A stretch of 64,000 nucleotides of DNA, taken from Pontibacter diazotrophicus. GTDB taxonomy: Bacteria > Bacteroidota > Bacteroidia > Cytophagales > Hymenobacteraceae. Positions 43,101-51,600 of the stretch are shown in pieces. Made by a program: the position numbers and the translations under genes. How positions within the stretch are numbered: the stretch's first letter is position 1; every line of letters begins with the position of its first letter. The notes under the pieces are model-generated. The model did no database searches, was not told where the DNA came from, and saw nothing but the letters and a program-made list of their open reading frames with translations. The DNA lies in contig NZ_QRGR01000014.1 of the NCBI RefSeq assembly GCF_003367245.1, positions 101,235 through 165,234 on the forward strand, read 5' to 3'.

Positions 43101-46100
43101 TATATCTATAATCCTGTAACAGATAAATGGCTGGATGGGCCTACAATACCGGAAACCAGACGCAGGGGGTCGGCAGGAGTAGTGGTGCATAACAAGAAAA
43201 TTTACCTGGTTAGTGGTATTACAGATGGGCATAGTTCCGGACATGTCGCCTGGTTCGACGAGTATGATCTGCTCACTAATACTTGGAAAACACTACCAGA
43301 CGCTCCCCGGGCAAGAGACCATTACCATGCAGCAGTAATCAATAACAAACTGTACCTGGCTGGTGGTCGCCGTTCATCAGATGCCACAGGCGAAACATTC
43401 AAATTAACAGTACCGGAGGTAGACGTTTTTGATTTTGAAACAAATAAATGGGAAACGCTCCCCAGCAGTAGTAACATACCAACGCAAAGAGCCGGTACAG
43501 CCACTGCTGTGCTCGGAGATGAGTTGCTTGTGATTGGAGGCGAAAGTGGTTCACAGTCAACAGCTCATGTGGAAACAGAAGCCTTCAACGTGCGGACAAA
43601 TTCCTGGCGAAGGTTAGCAGACCTGGTAAGGGGCAGACACGGCACACAAGCCATCACGAGCAACAACGGCATCTATATTGTTGCGGGTTCTGGCAGCAGG
43701 GGGGGGAGCCCCGAGTTAAGTTCTCAGGAAGCGTTTTATATGTTTGCACCATCTACGCCTGATGGTTTTGCATTAACAGAAAGTAAATTGAATGCTCCAT
43801 CATCAGTAAGTTTTGGAGCAGTTGATGTCAATGCGAGCAGTAGCAAAACTATTACGATAAGCAACTCGGAAGGCAACCAGGATATAGCTGTATCTGCTAT
43901 CACAATAAAAGACGCCAGTTCCTTTTCCTATAGTGCTCCTTATTCATTTCCTTTTCTTCTTCCTGTCGGACAGAGTCTGGATATAACCGTAACATTCAGC
44001 CCCACTACATCGGAGGCACAAAAAGCGGAAATGTTAATTACCCATTCCGGGGTAAACGGAAGTACCGCTGTTGCCTTAAATGGAGAATCAGGTGCTATAG
44101 CGGCTTCACCCGGCAGCGTTCACTTCTTTTCGCAGCAGGCAGGTACTACCTCTGAAGCACAGATTGTGACTTTGACTAATAATGCAACAACCTCAGTGGA
44201 GATCTCTTCTGTTTCCATAGCAGGAGCGAACAGCAGTGATTTTGCTCATAATTTTTTGCAGCCAGTTATATTAGAAGCAGAAGCATCCACAAGTGTGATG
44301 ATAACTTTTTTGCCCGCCTCACCAGGAACAAAAGTAGCCGGGCTAAGTATCAAACATTCTGGAAGTACTACGCCATTAGAAGTTGGTTTAACCGGGGAAG
44401 GAATTGATAACACCAGTGGTACGGCTGCTGTTTACCGCATTAACACCGGGGGTAAAGAGTTGGTAAACTCTATCGGCACCTTTGCCGCAGACAACTATTT
44501 CTCGCCTGTACCAGGCTATACCCACTCTACATCAACTGCCATTACAGGTACTGAGGATGGTGCCATGTATCAGACCGAGCGCTCAACCGACACTAACAAT
44601 GGCACCTTCAGTTACACCCTTCCTGTCAGCAACGGGCAATACACAGTGGTGCTGCACTTTGCTGAGATATTTTGGTCAGGTGCAGGGCAGCGTGTATTCG
44701 ACGTTAGCCTGGAAGGAGTGAAGGTACTAGACAATTATGACATCGTTAAGAAAGCGGGGGGGCAGTTTAAAGCCATCAAGGAGACCTTTACAGTAAATGT
44801 GTCGGATGGCAACCTGAATATGTACTTCAGCGCTTTGACCAGCGACGGCGGCGTGAACAGACCGAAAGTGTCAGCTATAGAGGTCAAGGCATCATCAGGC
44901 ATGAACCAGGCGCCAATGGTCGACGCCGGCCCTGACATGATTGTCACCCTGCCCACCAACAGCGTGCAGTTGAGCGGCTCAGGCACTGACACAGACGGCA
45001 CCATCAGCAGCTACAGCTGGAGTCAGGTGAGCGGCCCGGGCACAGCCACCTTCAGCAGCAAAACAGTGGCTTCCCCCACAGTGAGCGGGCTGGTGGAGGG
45101 CGACTACACCTTCCGCCTTACAGTGACTGACAACGGAGAACTTAGCGCCACGGATGAGGTCAGAGTGTTGGTAAGCCCAGCAGCCCCTGTGAACCAGGCG
45201 CCTGTTGCCGACGCCGGTTCAGACATAACTATCACGCTCCCTGTCAACAGCGTGGCGCTGAGCGGCTCGGGCACTGACACTGACGGCACTATCAGCAGCT
45301 ATAGCTGGAGCCAGGTGAGCGGACCGGGCACGGCCACCTTCAGCAGCAGAACAGTGGCTTCCCCCACAGTGAGTGCTTTGGTGGAGGGCGCTTATGTCTT
45401 CCGTCTGACAGTGACTGACAACGGGGGCGCCAAGGCCACGGATGATGTTACAGTGACGGTGCGCCCTGCCACTACGACCGCCTGCACTGCCTCGGGCACC
45501 ATCCTGCGCGAGCACTGGGGCGGGGTAACGGGCAGCAGCGTGGCCGACATCCCGCTGCAGGCCACGCCGTCCAGCACCAGCCAGCTGCCCCTGTTCGAGG
45601 CGCCGAGCGGGCTTGGCAGCAGCTACGGGGCGCGGGTGCGGGGCTACATCTGCCCGCCGCAGACGGGCAGCTACACCTTCTTCATCGCCTCCGACGACAA
45701 CTCGGAGCTGTGGCTGAGCACCGACGAGAACCCCGGCAACAGGCAGAAGATAGCCTCTGTGAGCGGCTGGACCAATGCCCGCGACTGGAACAAGTACGCC
45801 TCGCAGAAGTCAGCGGCCATCCAGCTGGAGGCGGGCAGGAAGTACTACATCGAGGCGCTGCACAAGCAAAGCTGGGGAGCAGACAACCTGGCCGTAGGGT
45901 GGCAGCTGCCTGATGGGACACAGGAAAGGCCCATCCCCGGCGGCAGGCTGTCCCCTTATATGTCTGCCACGGCTCATTCGACCTCGATCATACAACCTGC
46001 ATCCCTGACCAACGGCATGTTGCCTGATGACGGTGTTGTCGTGGTTCCGAATCCTTTTACATCTTCTGTCACTATTTATCTCTCTGGGGAGGCAAGTAAA

Positions 46101-46274
46101 GTGGAGTACCTGACAATAGCTGATTTAGCGGGAAGAGTGGTCTATGAGCAAGCGGTGAAGGCCACCGAAAGTGAACTCCACCTCTCGTTGCCACAGCTGA
46201 ATATCGGGCTTTATATCCTGAACCTTCAGGACAGCAGTGGGATTAAAAAAAGTATAAAGCTGATAAAACAGTAA
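40158..46274 (+). CDS. Giant modular T9SS-secreted surface protein (sugar-dehydrogenase-like, Kelch, malectin, PKD, PA14)
   Basis: 2038 residues. Order: signal peptide (ending SWAQ); a beta-propeller resembling soluble sugar dehydrogenases (about 55-585; QFGPDGRLYVSQQNG, VFSPGYRNAYDLV); thrombospondin-3-like Asp-rich calcium repeats (588-641; DDDADGYSNADEIDNATNPC); an unnamed beta-sandwich (650-890); a Kelch propeller (892-1198); two choice-of-anchor D/ASH domains (1213-1415); malectin (1421-1581; VYRINTGG, VLHFAEIFW); two nearly identical PKD domains (1583-1673, 1678-1770); PA14 (1775-1931; FFIASDDNSELWLS); and a T9SS type A sorting domain (from about 1958; VVPNPFTSSVTIYL, GLYILNL). It is probably a carbohydrate-binding cell-surface protein or released enzyme. 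Whether the first propeller is catalytic is unclear. Confidence 0.9.
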   Translation: MSKTFTTRSVWKTVFWICTIIFLLFAVPDSWAQTNDKPTKEKKKKAKLPPEDLTGVMLANIQYSFSSSGLQGVSLVNPTSLQFGPDGRLYVSQQNGIIKAFTVVRNAANDYAVTATETIGLINQIANYNDDGALNTNVKTRQVTGILMTGTAAQPVLYVSSSDSRIGGGSSSGDKNLDTNSGIVSRLTKTSSGWQKVDLVKGLPRSEENHAVNGMQLDEQTNTLYLAVGGFTNAGSPSNNFAFITEYALGAAILSIDLDAIEAMPTQGSGSSAYKYNLPTLDDPTRANNPDGSDVNDPFGGNDGLNQAKLVAGGPVQVFSPGYRNAYDLVITKTPGNEGRMYTIDNGANGGWGGHPENEGSDGRVTNNYVSGEPGSTGPGPNDPKVNNLDNLHYIGNINTYVPGSHYAGHPAPTRANPAGAGLYTHDGTTGVWRTSKTGTHPLPADWPPVPLAMANPVEGDFQNPGETDLALLTFSTSTNGLVEYTASNFDGSMQGALLAAGYNGNIFKINLTEDGSNVTNLKSSTNKLNQDIAFASGFGSQPLDVTAQGDADIFPGSVWAATYGSDVITIFEPQDFSTCSGIYSTTMDDDADGYSNADEIDNATNPCSASSMPMDSDQDLLSDLNDPDDDNDGLGDDVDYFALDANNGLSTYLPIEYDLFNNHPGTGLFGLGFDGLMSNMQPENDYYNLYEEENLIAGGAVGAFSVVAVSAGDALGALNNQENAFQFGVNVNAATGAFTVQTGMLGPFFDNQAPQGAQSQGLYIGTGDQDNYLKITLNANSGQGGIEVVYENAGQPISQQFALIGGMPGSSLELFLSVDPAAGTVQPKYSQDGGAVINLGTPVQVSGALLEAIQGAPALAVGIISTSRDAGSFTATWDLIKVTTDPVTTTGSWQADIPTSGAPTARHENAFVQAGDKFYLLGGRGVKPVQVYDPATKTWANKASTPIELHHFQAVTIDGLIYVAGAFTGGYPYEKPVPKVYIYNPVTDKWLDGPTIPETRRRGSAGVVVHNKKIYLVSGITDGHSSGHVAWFDEYDLLTNTWKTLPDAPRARDHYHAAVINNKLYLAGGRRSSDATGETFKLTVPEVDVFDFETNKWETLPSSSNIPTQRAGTATAVLGDELLVIGGESGSQSTAHVETEAFNVRTNSWRRLADLVRGRHGTQAITSNNGIYIVAGSGSRGGSPELSSQEAFYMFAPSTPDGFALTESKLNAPSSVSFGAVDVNASSSKTITISNSEGNQDIAVSAITIKDASSFSYSAPYSFPFLLPVGQSLDITVTFSPTTSEAQKAEMLITHSGVNGSTAVALNGESGAIAASPGSVHFFSQQAGTTSEAQIVTLTNNATTSVEISSVSIAGANSSDFAHNFLQPVILEAEASTSVMITFLPASPGTKVAGLSIKHSGSTTPLEVGLTGEGIDNTSGTAAVYRINTGGKELVNSIGTFAADNYFSPVPGYTHSTSTAITGTEDGAMYQTERSTDTNNGTFSYTLPVSNGQYTVVLHFAEIFWSGAGQRVFDVSLEGVKVLDNYDIVKKAGGQFKAIKETFTVNVSDGNLNMYFSALTSDGGVNRPKVSAIEVKASSGMNQAPMVDAGPDMIVTLPTNSVQLSGSGTDTDGTISSYSWSQVSGPGTATFSSKTVASPTVSGLVEGDYTFRLTVTDNGELSATDEVRVLVSPAAPVNQAPVADAGSDITITLPVNSVALSGSGTDTDGTISSYSWSQVSGPGTATFSSRTVASPTVSALVEGAYVFRLTVTDNGGAKATDDVTVTVRPATTTACTASGTILREHWGGVTGSSVADIPLQATPSSTSQLPLFEAPSGLGSSYGARVRGYICPPQTGSYTFFIASDDNSELWLSTDENPGNRQKIASVSGWTNARDWNKYASQKSAAIQLEAGRKYYIEALHKQSWGADNLAVGWQLPDGTQERPIPGGRLSPYMSATAHSTSIIQPASLTNGMLPDDGVVVVPNPFTSSVTIYLSGEASKVEYLTIADLAGRVVYEQAVKATESELHLSLPQLNIGLYILNLQDSSGIKKSIKLIKQ
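44926..45450 (+). repeat. Tandem duplicated PKD modules
   Basis: The two PKD domains of the giant protein repeat each other with a period of about 280 bp; the segments around GSGTDTDGTISSYSWSQV are almost identical at DNA level in both units, showing a recent duplication or gene conversion. Confidence 0.75.
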
Positions 46275-46275
46275 T

Positions 46276-46343
46276 GCTGACGGCAAAAACAGACCAGCCC
46301 CTCCATTGGTTAATGGAGGGGCTGGTCTGTTTTTGCCGTCAGC
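46276..46343. terminator. Perfect 32-bp hairpin between convergent genes
   Basis: Arms 46276-46307 and 46312-46343 are exact complements with the 4-nt loop GGTT. It begins one nt after the stop of the giant protein gene and ends 32 nt before the stop of the response regulator on the other strand. CAAAAACAGACC in the arm supplies a T-run in both directions. A bidirectional terminator is the simplest reading. Confidence 0.85.
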
Positions 46344-46374
46344 TAAAGTTTATAACGTATACAGTATAAGCCTT

Positions 46375-46809
46375 TCAATCAGAAGGTAGAATGTCTCTTA
46401 AAATTTCCAGAGTTAAAGGTTTGGTGATAAAACCTGCAACAGGATATTGTTTAGCCCTATCTTTGTCTTTGGAAAGAAATGAGCTGCTACACACAAAAAT
46501 TTTTGTACGGCTTAGGTCCAGTTCTGCGGATTTTGTTGCTATCTCCAAGAACTGAAAGCCATCCATTAATGGCATTTTTATGTCCAGAAAGATTAGTTCA
46601 GGCAATTTTTTACCTTCAGCTGCAAACGCCTGTAAAATTTCAAGCGCTTGCTGTCCATTATTAGCCGTAATGATATCTTTCCCGACTCCGGCTTTTTGTA
46701 AGATTTTTTTTGATACAAAACACCAGTTATCATCGTCATCTACTACCAATACTACATTTATCTGTTGCCATTTTTCTGGCTTTGTAACCATTGTGCTTTG
46801 TTGTTCCAC
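46375..46809 (-). CDS. Single-domain response regulator (CheY-like)
   Basis: 144 residues from a GTG at 46809 (ATG six codons later is also possible). Receiver domain: acidic patch VVLVVDDDDNWCF, phospho-acceptor Asp in FLDIKMPLMDGFQF (about residue 76), Ser/Thr switch in VCSSS and Lys in FITKPL. There is no output domain, so it acts through protein contacts. It lies 77 nt downstream of the PAS histidine kinase on the same strand, so the two very likely form a two-component pair of the type common in Bacteroidota. Confidence 0.93.
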   Translation of the reverse strand: MEQQSTMVTKPEKWQQINVVLVVDDDDNWCFVSKKILQKAGVGKDIITANNGQQALEILQAFAAEGKKLPELIFLDIKMPLMDGFQFLEIATKSAELDLSRTKIFVCSSSFLSKDKDRAKQYPVAGFITKPLTLEILRDILPSD

Positions 46810-46886
46810 CTCCTTAACCTGTATTAAACCTGTATTAGTAGAATAGAAATCGCGGTAAAATTAAGTAATATATTTGCTCCTGATTT

Positions 46887-48023
46887 CTACATGTCTTCTT
46901 TAAAATAAATCTTGAATTCCGTACCGATCCCTTTTTTACTTTCCACCTCTATCTTACCACCGGCGTTTTCTACTATCCTTTTAACCATAAAAAGTCCGAT
47001 TCCGGTGCCTTCAACATGTTCATGAAAACGCTTAAACATGGTAAATAGATGCTCATGATGAAGCTCGTCGATGCCCACGCCATTATCTTCTACACTTAAC
47101 ACTACATAAGGTTCTTCTAATTGGGTATGAATTTTAATGATACAGTCACGTTCCGGCGATTGGAATTTAATGGCATTGCTGATGAGGTTGTATAGAATGC
47201 TTCTCAAATTCTTCTTTGAGAACCTGAGCTGATACACCTTGAAATCTGTCTGAATGAAACATACATTCAGTTCAGTAGGATAGCCTAAATCAGCAATTAT
47301 ATCTTCATAAACTTCCTTAATATTAATTATTTCATCGGTTAAACCTTCGCTGACGTCATTCTGTAACCTGCTAACCACTGTTAGATCTTCGATAGTACTT
47401 TTGAAGCGGCTGATAGACGTCAGCACCCGTTGCAAAATCTCATCTGTTTCAGTACTAAGGCAGTCAGATTCGGTTAATTCTTCTTTTAACAGCTTTGTCA
47501 GTGCTTCGATATTAGCAATAGGGGAACGCAAATCATGAGAGGCTGTATAGACAAAGTTATCCAGGTCATGGTTTATTTTTTGTAGTTCTTTGTTTTTATG
47601 CTCTAAAGCACCTTGCTGCCGTTCGGCCAGTTTGTCCTGCAGTTCTTTTTGTTTACTGATATCACCGGTAATCTTAGTGTAGCCCACATGCTGCCCATCA
47701 GCAGAGAAAATAGGAGTAAGCGTAACGGTAGCCCAAAATAGGGAATCATCTTTGCGTTTGCGCCAGGCCTCAACATCATAGGAACCTTTCTCTAAGGCAA
47801 TATCTAATTCCTGTTCGGGTACCCCAGCCTGCTGGTATTCATACGGGTGCAAAATACCATAAAACTGTCCTACAATTTCTTTTTCAGTATAGCCCTTAAG
47901 GCGTTCAGCTCCTATGTTCCAGGCGGTAATAATGCCTTTTGTATCTGTTGCAAATATTGCATAATCCTTTATCTGGTTTATAAAAAAGGAGTTGATACTT
48001 TCTTCAGAATAATGTGGATCCAT
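46887..48023 (-). CDS. PAS-domain sensor histidine kinase
   Basis: 378 residues. One PAS/PAC domain at the N-terminus (DYAIFATDTKGIITAWNIGAERLKG, FSADGQHVGYTKITGDISKQ), a short coiled coil, then HisKA with SASHDLRSPIANIEALTKLL (His about residue 163) and a HATPase with NLISNAIKFQSP, VEDNGVGIDE, FTMFKRFHEH and GTGIGLFMVKRIVENAGG. Soluble, so it reads an internal signal. It precedes the single-domain response regulator and is a paralogue of the kinase at 30087-31238, with which it shares the H box and G2 box pattern. Confidence 0.92.
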   Translation of the reverse strand: MDPHYSEESINSFFINQIKDYAIFATDTKGIITAWNIGAERLKGYTEKEIVGQFYGILHPYEYQQAGVPEQELDIALEKGSYDVEAWRKRKDDSLFWATVTLTPIFSADGQHVGYTKITGDISKQKELQDKLAERQQGALEHKNKELQKINHDLDNFVYTASHDLRSPIANIEALTKLLKEELTESDCLSTETDEILQRVLTSISRFKSTIEDLTVVSRLQNDVSEGLTDEIINIKEVYEDIIADLGYPTELNVCFIQTDFKVYQLRFSKKNLRSILYNLISNAIKFQSPERDCIIKIHTQLEEPYVVLSVEDNGVGIDELHHEHLFTMFKRFHEHVEGTGIGLFMVKRIVENAGGKIEVESKKGIGTEFKIYFKEDM

Positions 48024-48652
48024 GATATCTAAAATTTCCTGCTACCTATCTTTTACTACAAAAGATACCAGAGGTTCTGCTCAGCATGAGTATAATTTTT
48101 TTACTGATGGTAAGCTTTTGGTAGCGGCTTCTGATTACAATAGTATCAAGATAAGCTTCACTTTACGTGATTCTAACGTAGAGAGATTTCTCTGAATGTA
48201 ATTGTATACTAATGTTGAACTGCTGATGCATTATTCATTTTATTGAAAGGCTCTGTTGCCACTTCTGTTTGGATGTGCAATATCAGGAGGCGTATTGCTT
48301 TTTATTTTCCTGAATTCTGTTCTATGATATTGCAGTGAACAGAGGTTCCACTATAATTAAGAACCAGGCAATTATTGGAACGAGGGATATGCTTGAGTGC
48401 GCCTACATAGCCGAGGCAGAGCATGCAGTGCCAGTACTGTACTTTATAGATGCAAAAGAGGCTGCTTATGATGTAGCTAAATGAAGTATGTATGGCGGCA
48501 AAACGCTCGCCACAATTTCCCAGGAAGTTATTATTAGTGGCAGTAGATTCTGATATTAGAGTAATCTAGTATTTATTCAGAAGAAAAATATATACTTGCC
48601 AGGACAAAGCACCAGGCCGCCTCATGTTTCAGGAGGCCTGGTGCTTTATAGT
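48024..48652. other. Intergenic region with a possible gene remnant
   Basis: About 630 nt. A 49-codon plus-strand frame at 48335-48484 (VNRGSTIIKNQAIIGT, then ECAYIAEAEHAVPVLYFIDA) looks more protein-like than chance but has no recognised family and no convincing start. The terminator of the next gene lies at its right end. Confidence 0.35.
48606..48647. terminator. Terminator after the repeat-rich T9SS protein
   Basis: Arms 48606-48622 and 48631-48647 pair over 17 bp with one mismatch (core AAAGCACCAGGCC) around an 8-nt loop, 6 nt past the stop of the minus-strand gene. Confidence 0.85.
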
Positions 48653-51600
48653 TTAATGCTGTACAATTAGCTTTACTGTCTGCACTTTGCTGCCGGTTGT
48701 CAGGCGCGCCAGGTACAATCCTTTTGCCAGACTGCCTGCCCGCAGTTCATGCTCATAGCGCCTCTCGCTCTCTGCTGTTCCTGCGGCAATGCGCTGTACC
48801 AGCGTACCCTTCATGTCATAGAGGTCCAGGGTATAAGCAGTAGCGTCTTGCTCCAGGGCAAAGGCGAGGGTGGTGTGGTCAGAGAAAGCAGTAGGGTAGG
48901 CTTCCAGTCTCTGTTCATACTCCGCATACGCTAAACCGTTCCCGCTCACACTCCTGGTAATAGGCTTATGTATAACAATGAAACCTTGCCCAATCGCACT
49001 GCAGGGAGGCATGTTCAAGTCCATGCCGGAAGACAGGCAGGCTACCTGGTTGTCATATACAATAGCACCCTGGGAGCCATCCTCGTTGATGACCCATACC
49101 ACAAGCCGGAATTTGTCTGCTTCCGTGTTTTCCTGGAACTGGCCATCTGTGGCAGCCACCAAATAGCCGAACTGACGGGAATCCGTAACGAATCCGCCTG
49201 AGTTATCTTCATAAGAAGCGGTGCCGCGGCCCCTGAAGTAGGCGGTGTTATCGGTGATGACAAGTGTCCTGTCGTCGATGCTTGTGCTTCTAAAGGCGAA
49301 TGCACCAGCTTGAAGCGTAAAGTTGGTTGCACCCTGCACCGTGTTTTCAGCATCTTTTATATACCTGGCAGAAAAGCTCCAATGGGCTCTTTTGCTATCC
49401 TGCATAAACTCATAATCGCTATTAACAGGAGATTCTATCCAGCCATTTCCAGTCACAAAACCTGCTTCAGGGTCGAAAACGTGGACGTACATGACTGCCG
49501 TTATAGTAGGGCATCCTGCGTTACCACCGTAGGTGACCGCCACTTTGTAGAAATCAGGCACTGACGGCCAGGTGACAGCGACAGCCTCAGTACCCTGACC
49601 AGTAAAGTCAGTGTAAGCCATGCCGTCGCTATCTGTAATACTCCAGGTAAAGGAGCTGGCACCGGTGCCAGGGAGGGAGTAAAGCACGCCTGCTGTGCCG
49701 ACCGCTGCAGTAGTACCGCCCGCTATGTCTGCCTCTGCCAATACCAGACATTGGCTGTATTTAATTGTCAGAAAGTCAACGCCAGTTTCAGCAACATCAC
49801 TATAACCAGTGACAATGATATTCCCCCTGTTGTCAATAGCCATATCTACCGCTACATCAATACTTTCTCCCATACTGTCATAACGTTCCTCCCAGATCTG
49901 CTCGCCTGTTGCAGCGGCATAACGAACAGTGGCATAATCTATATTAGAATCATCAACTTGGCTCAGGCCTGTTACATACACACCACCGGAGTTGTCTACC
50001 ATAATATCCCTTGGCGTATTATATACATTTGGAGAGCCCTCATATCGTTGTACCCATAGCTGCTCTCCCGTGGCGGCATCGTAACGGATGGTGGCATAGT
50101 CAGAATTGTAAGAAAGCCCCTCACTCGAGCCGGTCACATACACGCCACCGGAATTATCCAAGGCAATTGCGATAGCCCATTCGTAGCCATCAACGGGGCC
50201 ATCGTAATGCTGTGCCCAAATTTGCTCACCAGTGGTGGAGTAGTGGACAGTGGCAAAATCCGTTGTGTAATTACTGAAGCCACTGGAACCGGTTACATAG
50301 ACGCCGCTTTTGTCAGCAGCTATGCCGATGGCATTATCTACTCCTTTGTCAGGGCCAACATAGCGCCTCACCCACATCTGCTCTCCCGTGGAGGCATCAT
50401 AACGGATGGTGGCATAGTCCGAATTATATTCTGTTCCGAGACTAGAGCCGGTGACATATACCCCTCCTGCATTATCAACGGCAATGGCAGTGGCTACATC
50501 ATAGATATTGAGGGACCCATCATAGTGCTGCACCCACGACTGCTCTCCCGTAATTGCGTCGTAGCGGACGGTTGCGTAGTCAGAATCAAGGTTTAACCCT
50601 GTGCTCAAACCAGTTACATACACTCCCCTGGAATTGTCGACGGCGATGGCGTAAGCCTGGTCATAGTTGTTAGAAGGGCCATCGTAACGTTGTACCCAGG
50701 CCTGCTCCCCAGTGGAGGCGTCGTAACGGATGGTGAGGTAATCGCCGTTGCTGTGGCCGGTAACAAATACGTTCCCCTCGTTGTCAACGGCTATATCTGC
50801 TGCTATGGAATAGTTCTCGTACTGCACTACCCAGAGCTGCTCGCCTGAAGGAGAATACTTAACGGTGGTTAACTGGCTAAAATTTTCCTGTTTCATGCTG
50901 GTTCCTGCCACGTAACTGTTTCCCTCTGCATCCACGGCCACAGACACAGAATAATCATCCGAATTGTCTGCACCAGCCAATCGCTGTATCCAGGTCTGTT
51001 CGCCTGTGCTTGTGGCATAGCGAACGGTGGCGTAGTCGGAGGACCATTCACTGTCGAGGCTGGAGCCTGTGACGATGACACCAGCATTTCCGACGGCCAT
51101 TGCCGTGGCCTGCTCCTCACTACCGGCTGGCCCATTATAACGCTGCACCCATGTCTGTGCACCTGTAGTTGCATCGTAACGGACGGTGGCGTAATCTGTT
51201 ATGAAATCCATGCCGCCACTGGATCCGGTTACGTAGACGCCACCGGCATTGTCCACGCCGACAGCTTTGGCATAGTCTGGGCTTTTGGCCGGGCTGTCAT
51301 AATGCTGCACCCACATCTGTTCACCTGTAGTAGCTTCGTATCGGACAGTGGCAAAGTTTGTATTGCTATCAGGTCCAAAGCTATGACCAGTCACATATAC
51401 GCCACCAGCATCGTCCACCGCGATTGCTGTGGCCTGATCGTGGCTTTTGCCCGTGCCGTCGTAACGCTGCACCCACGCCTGGTTGCCAGTGGTGGCGTCG
51501 TAGCGGATGGTGGCATAATCAGGGGCCTTATTCCTGCCGATGCTGGTTCCGGTCACATAAACGCCACCTATATTGTCAGCAGCAATGGCTACGGCCTGGT

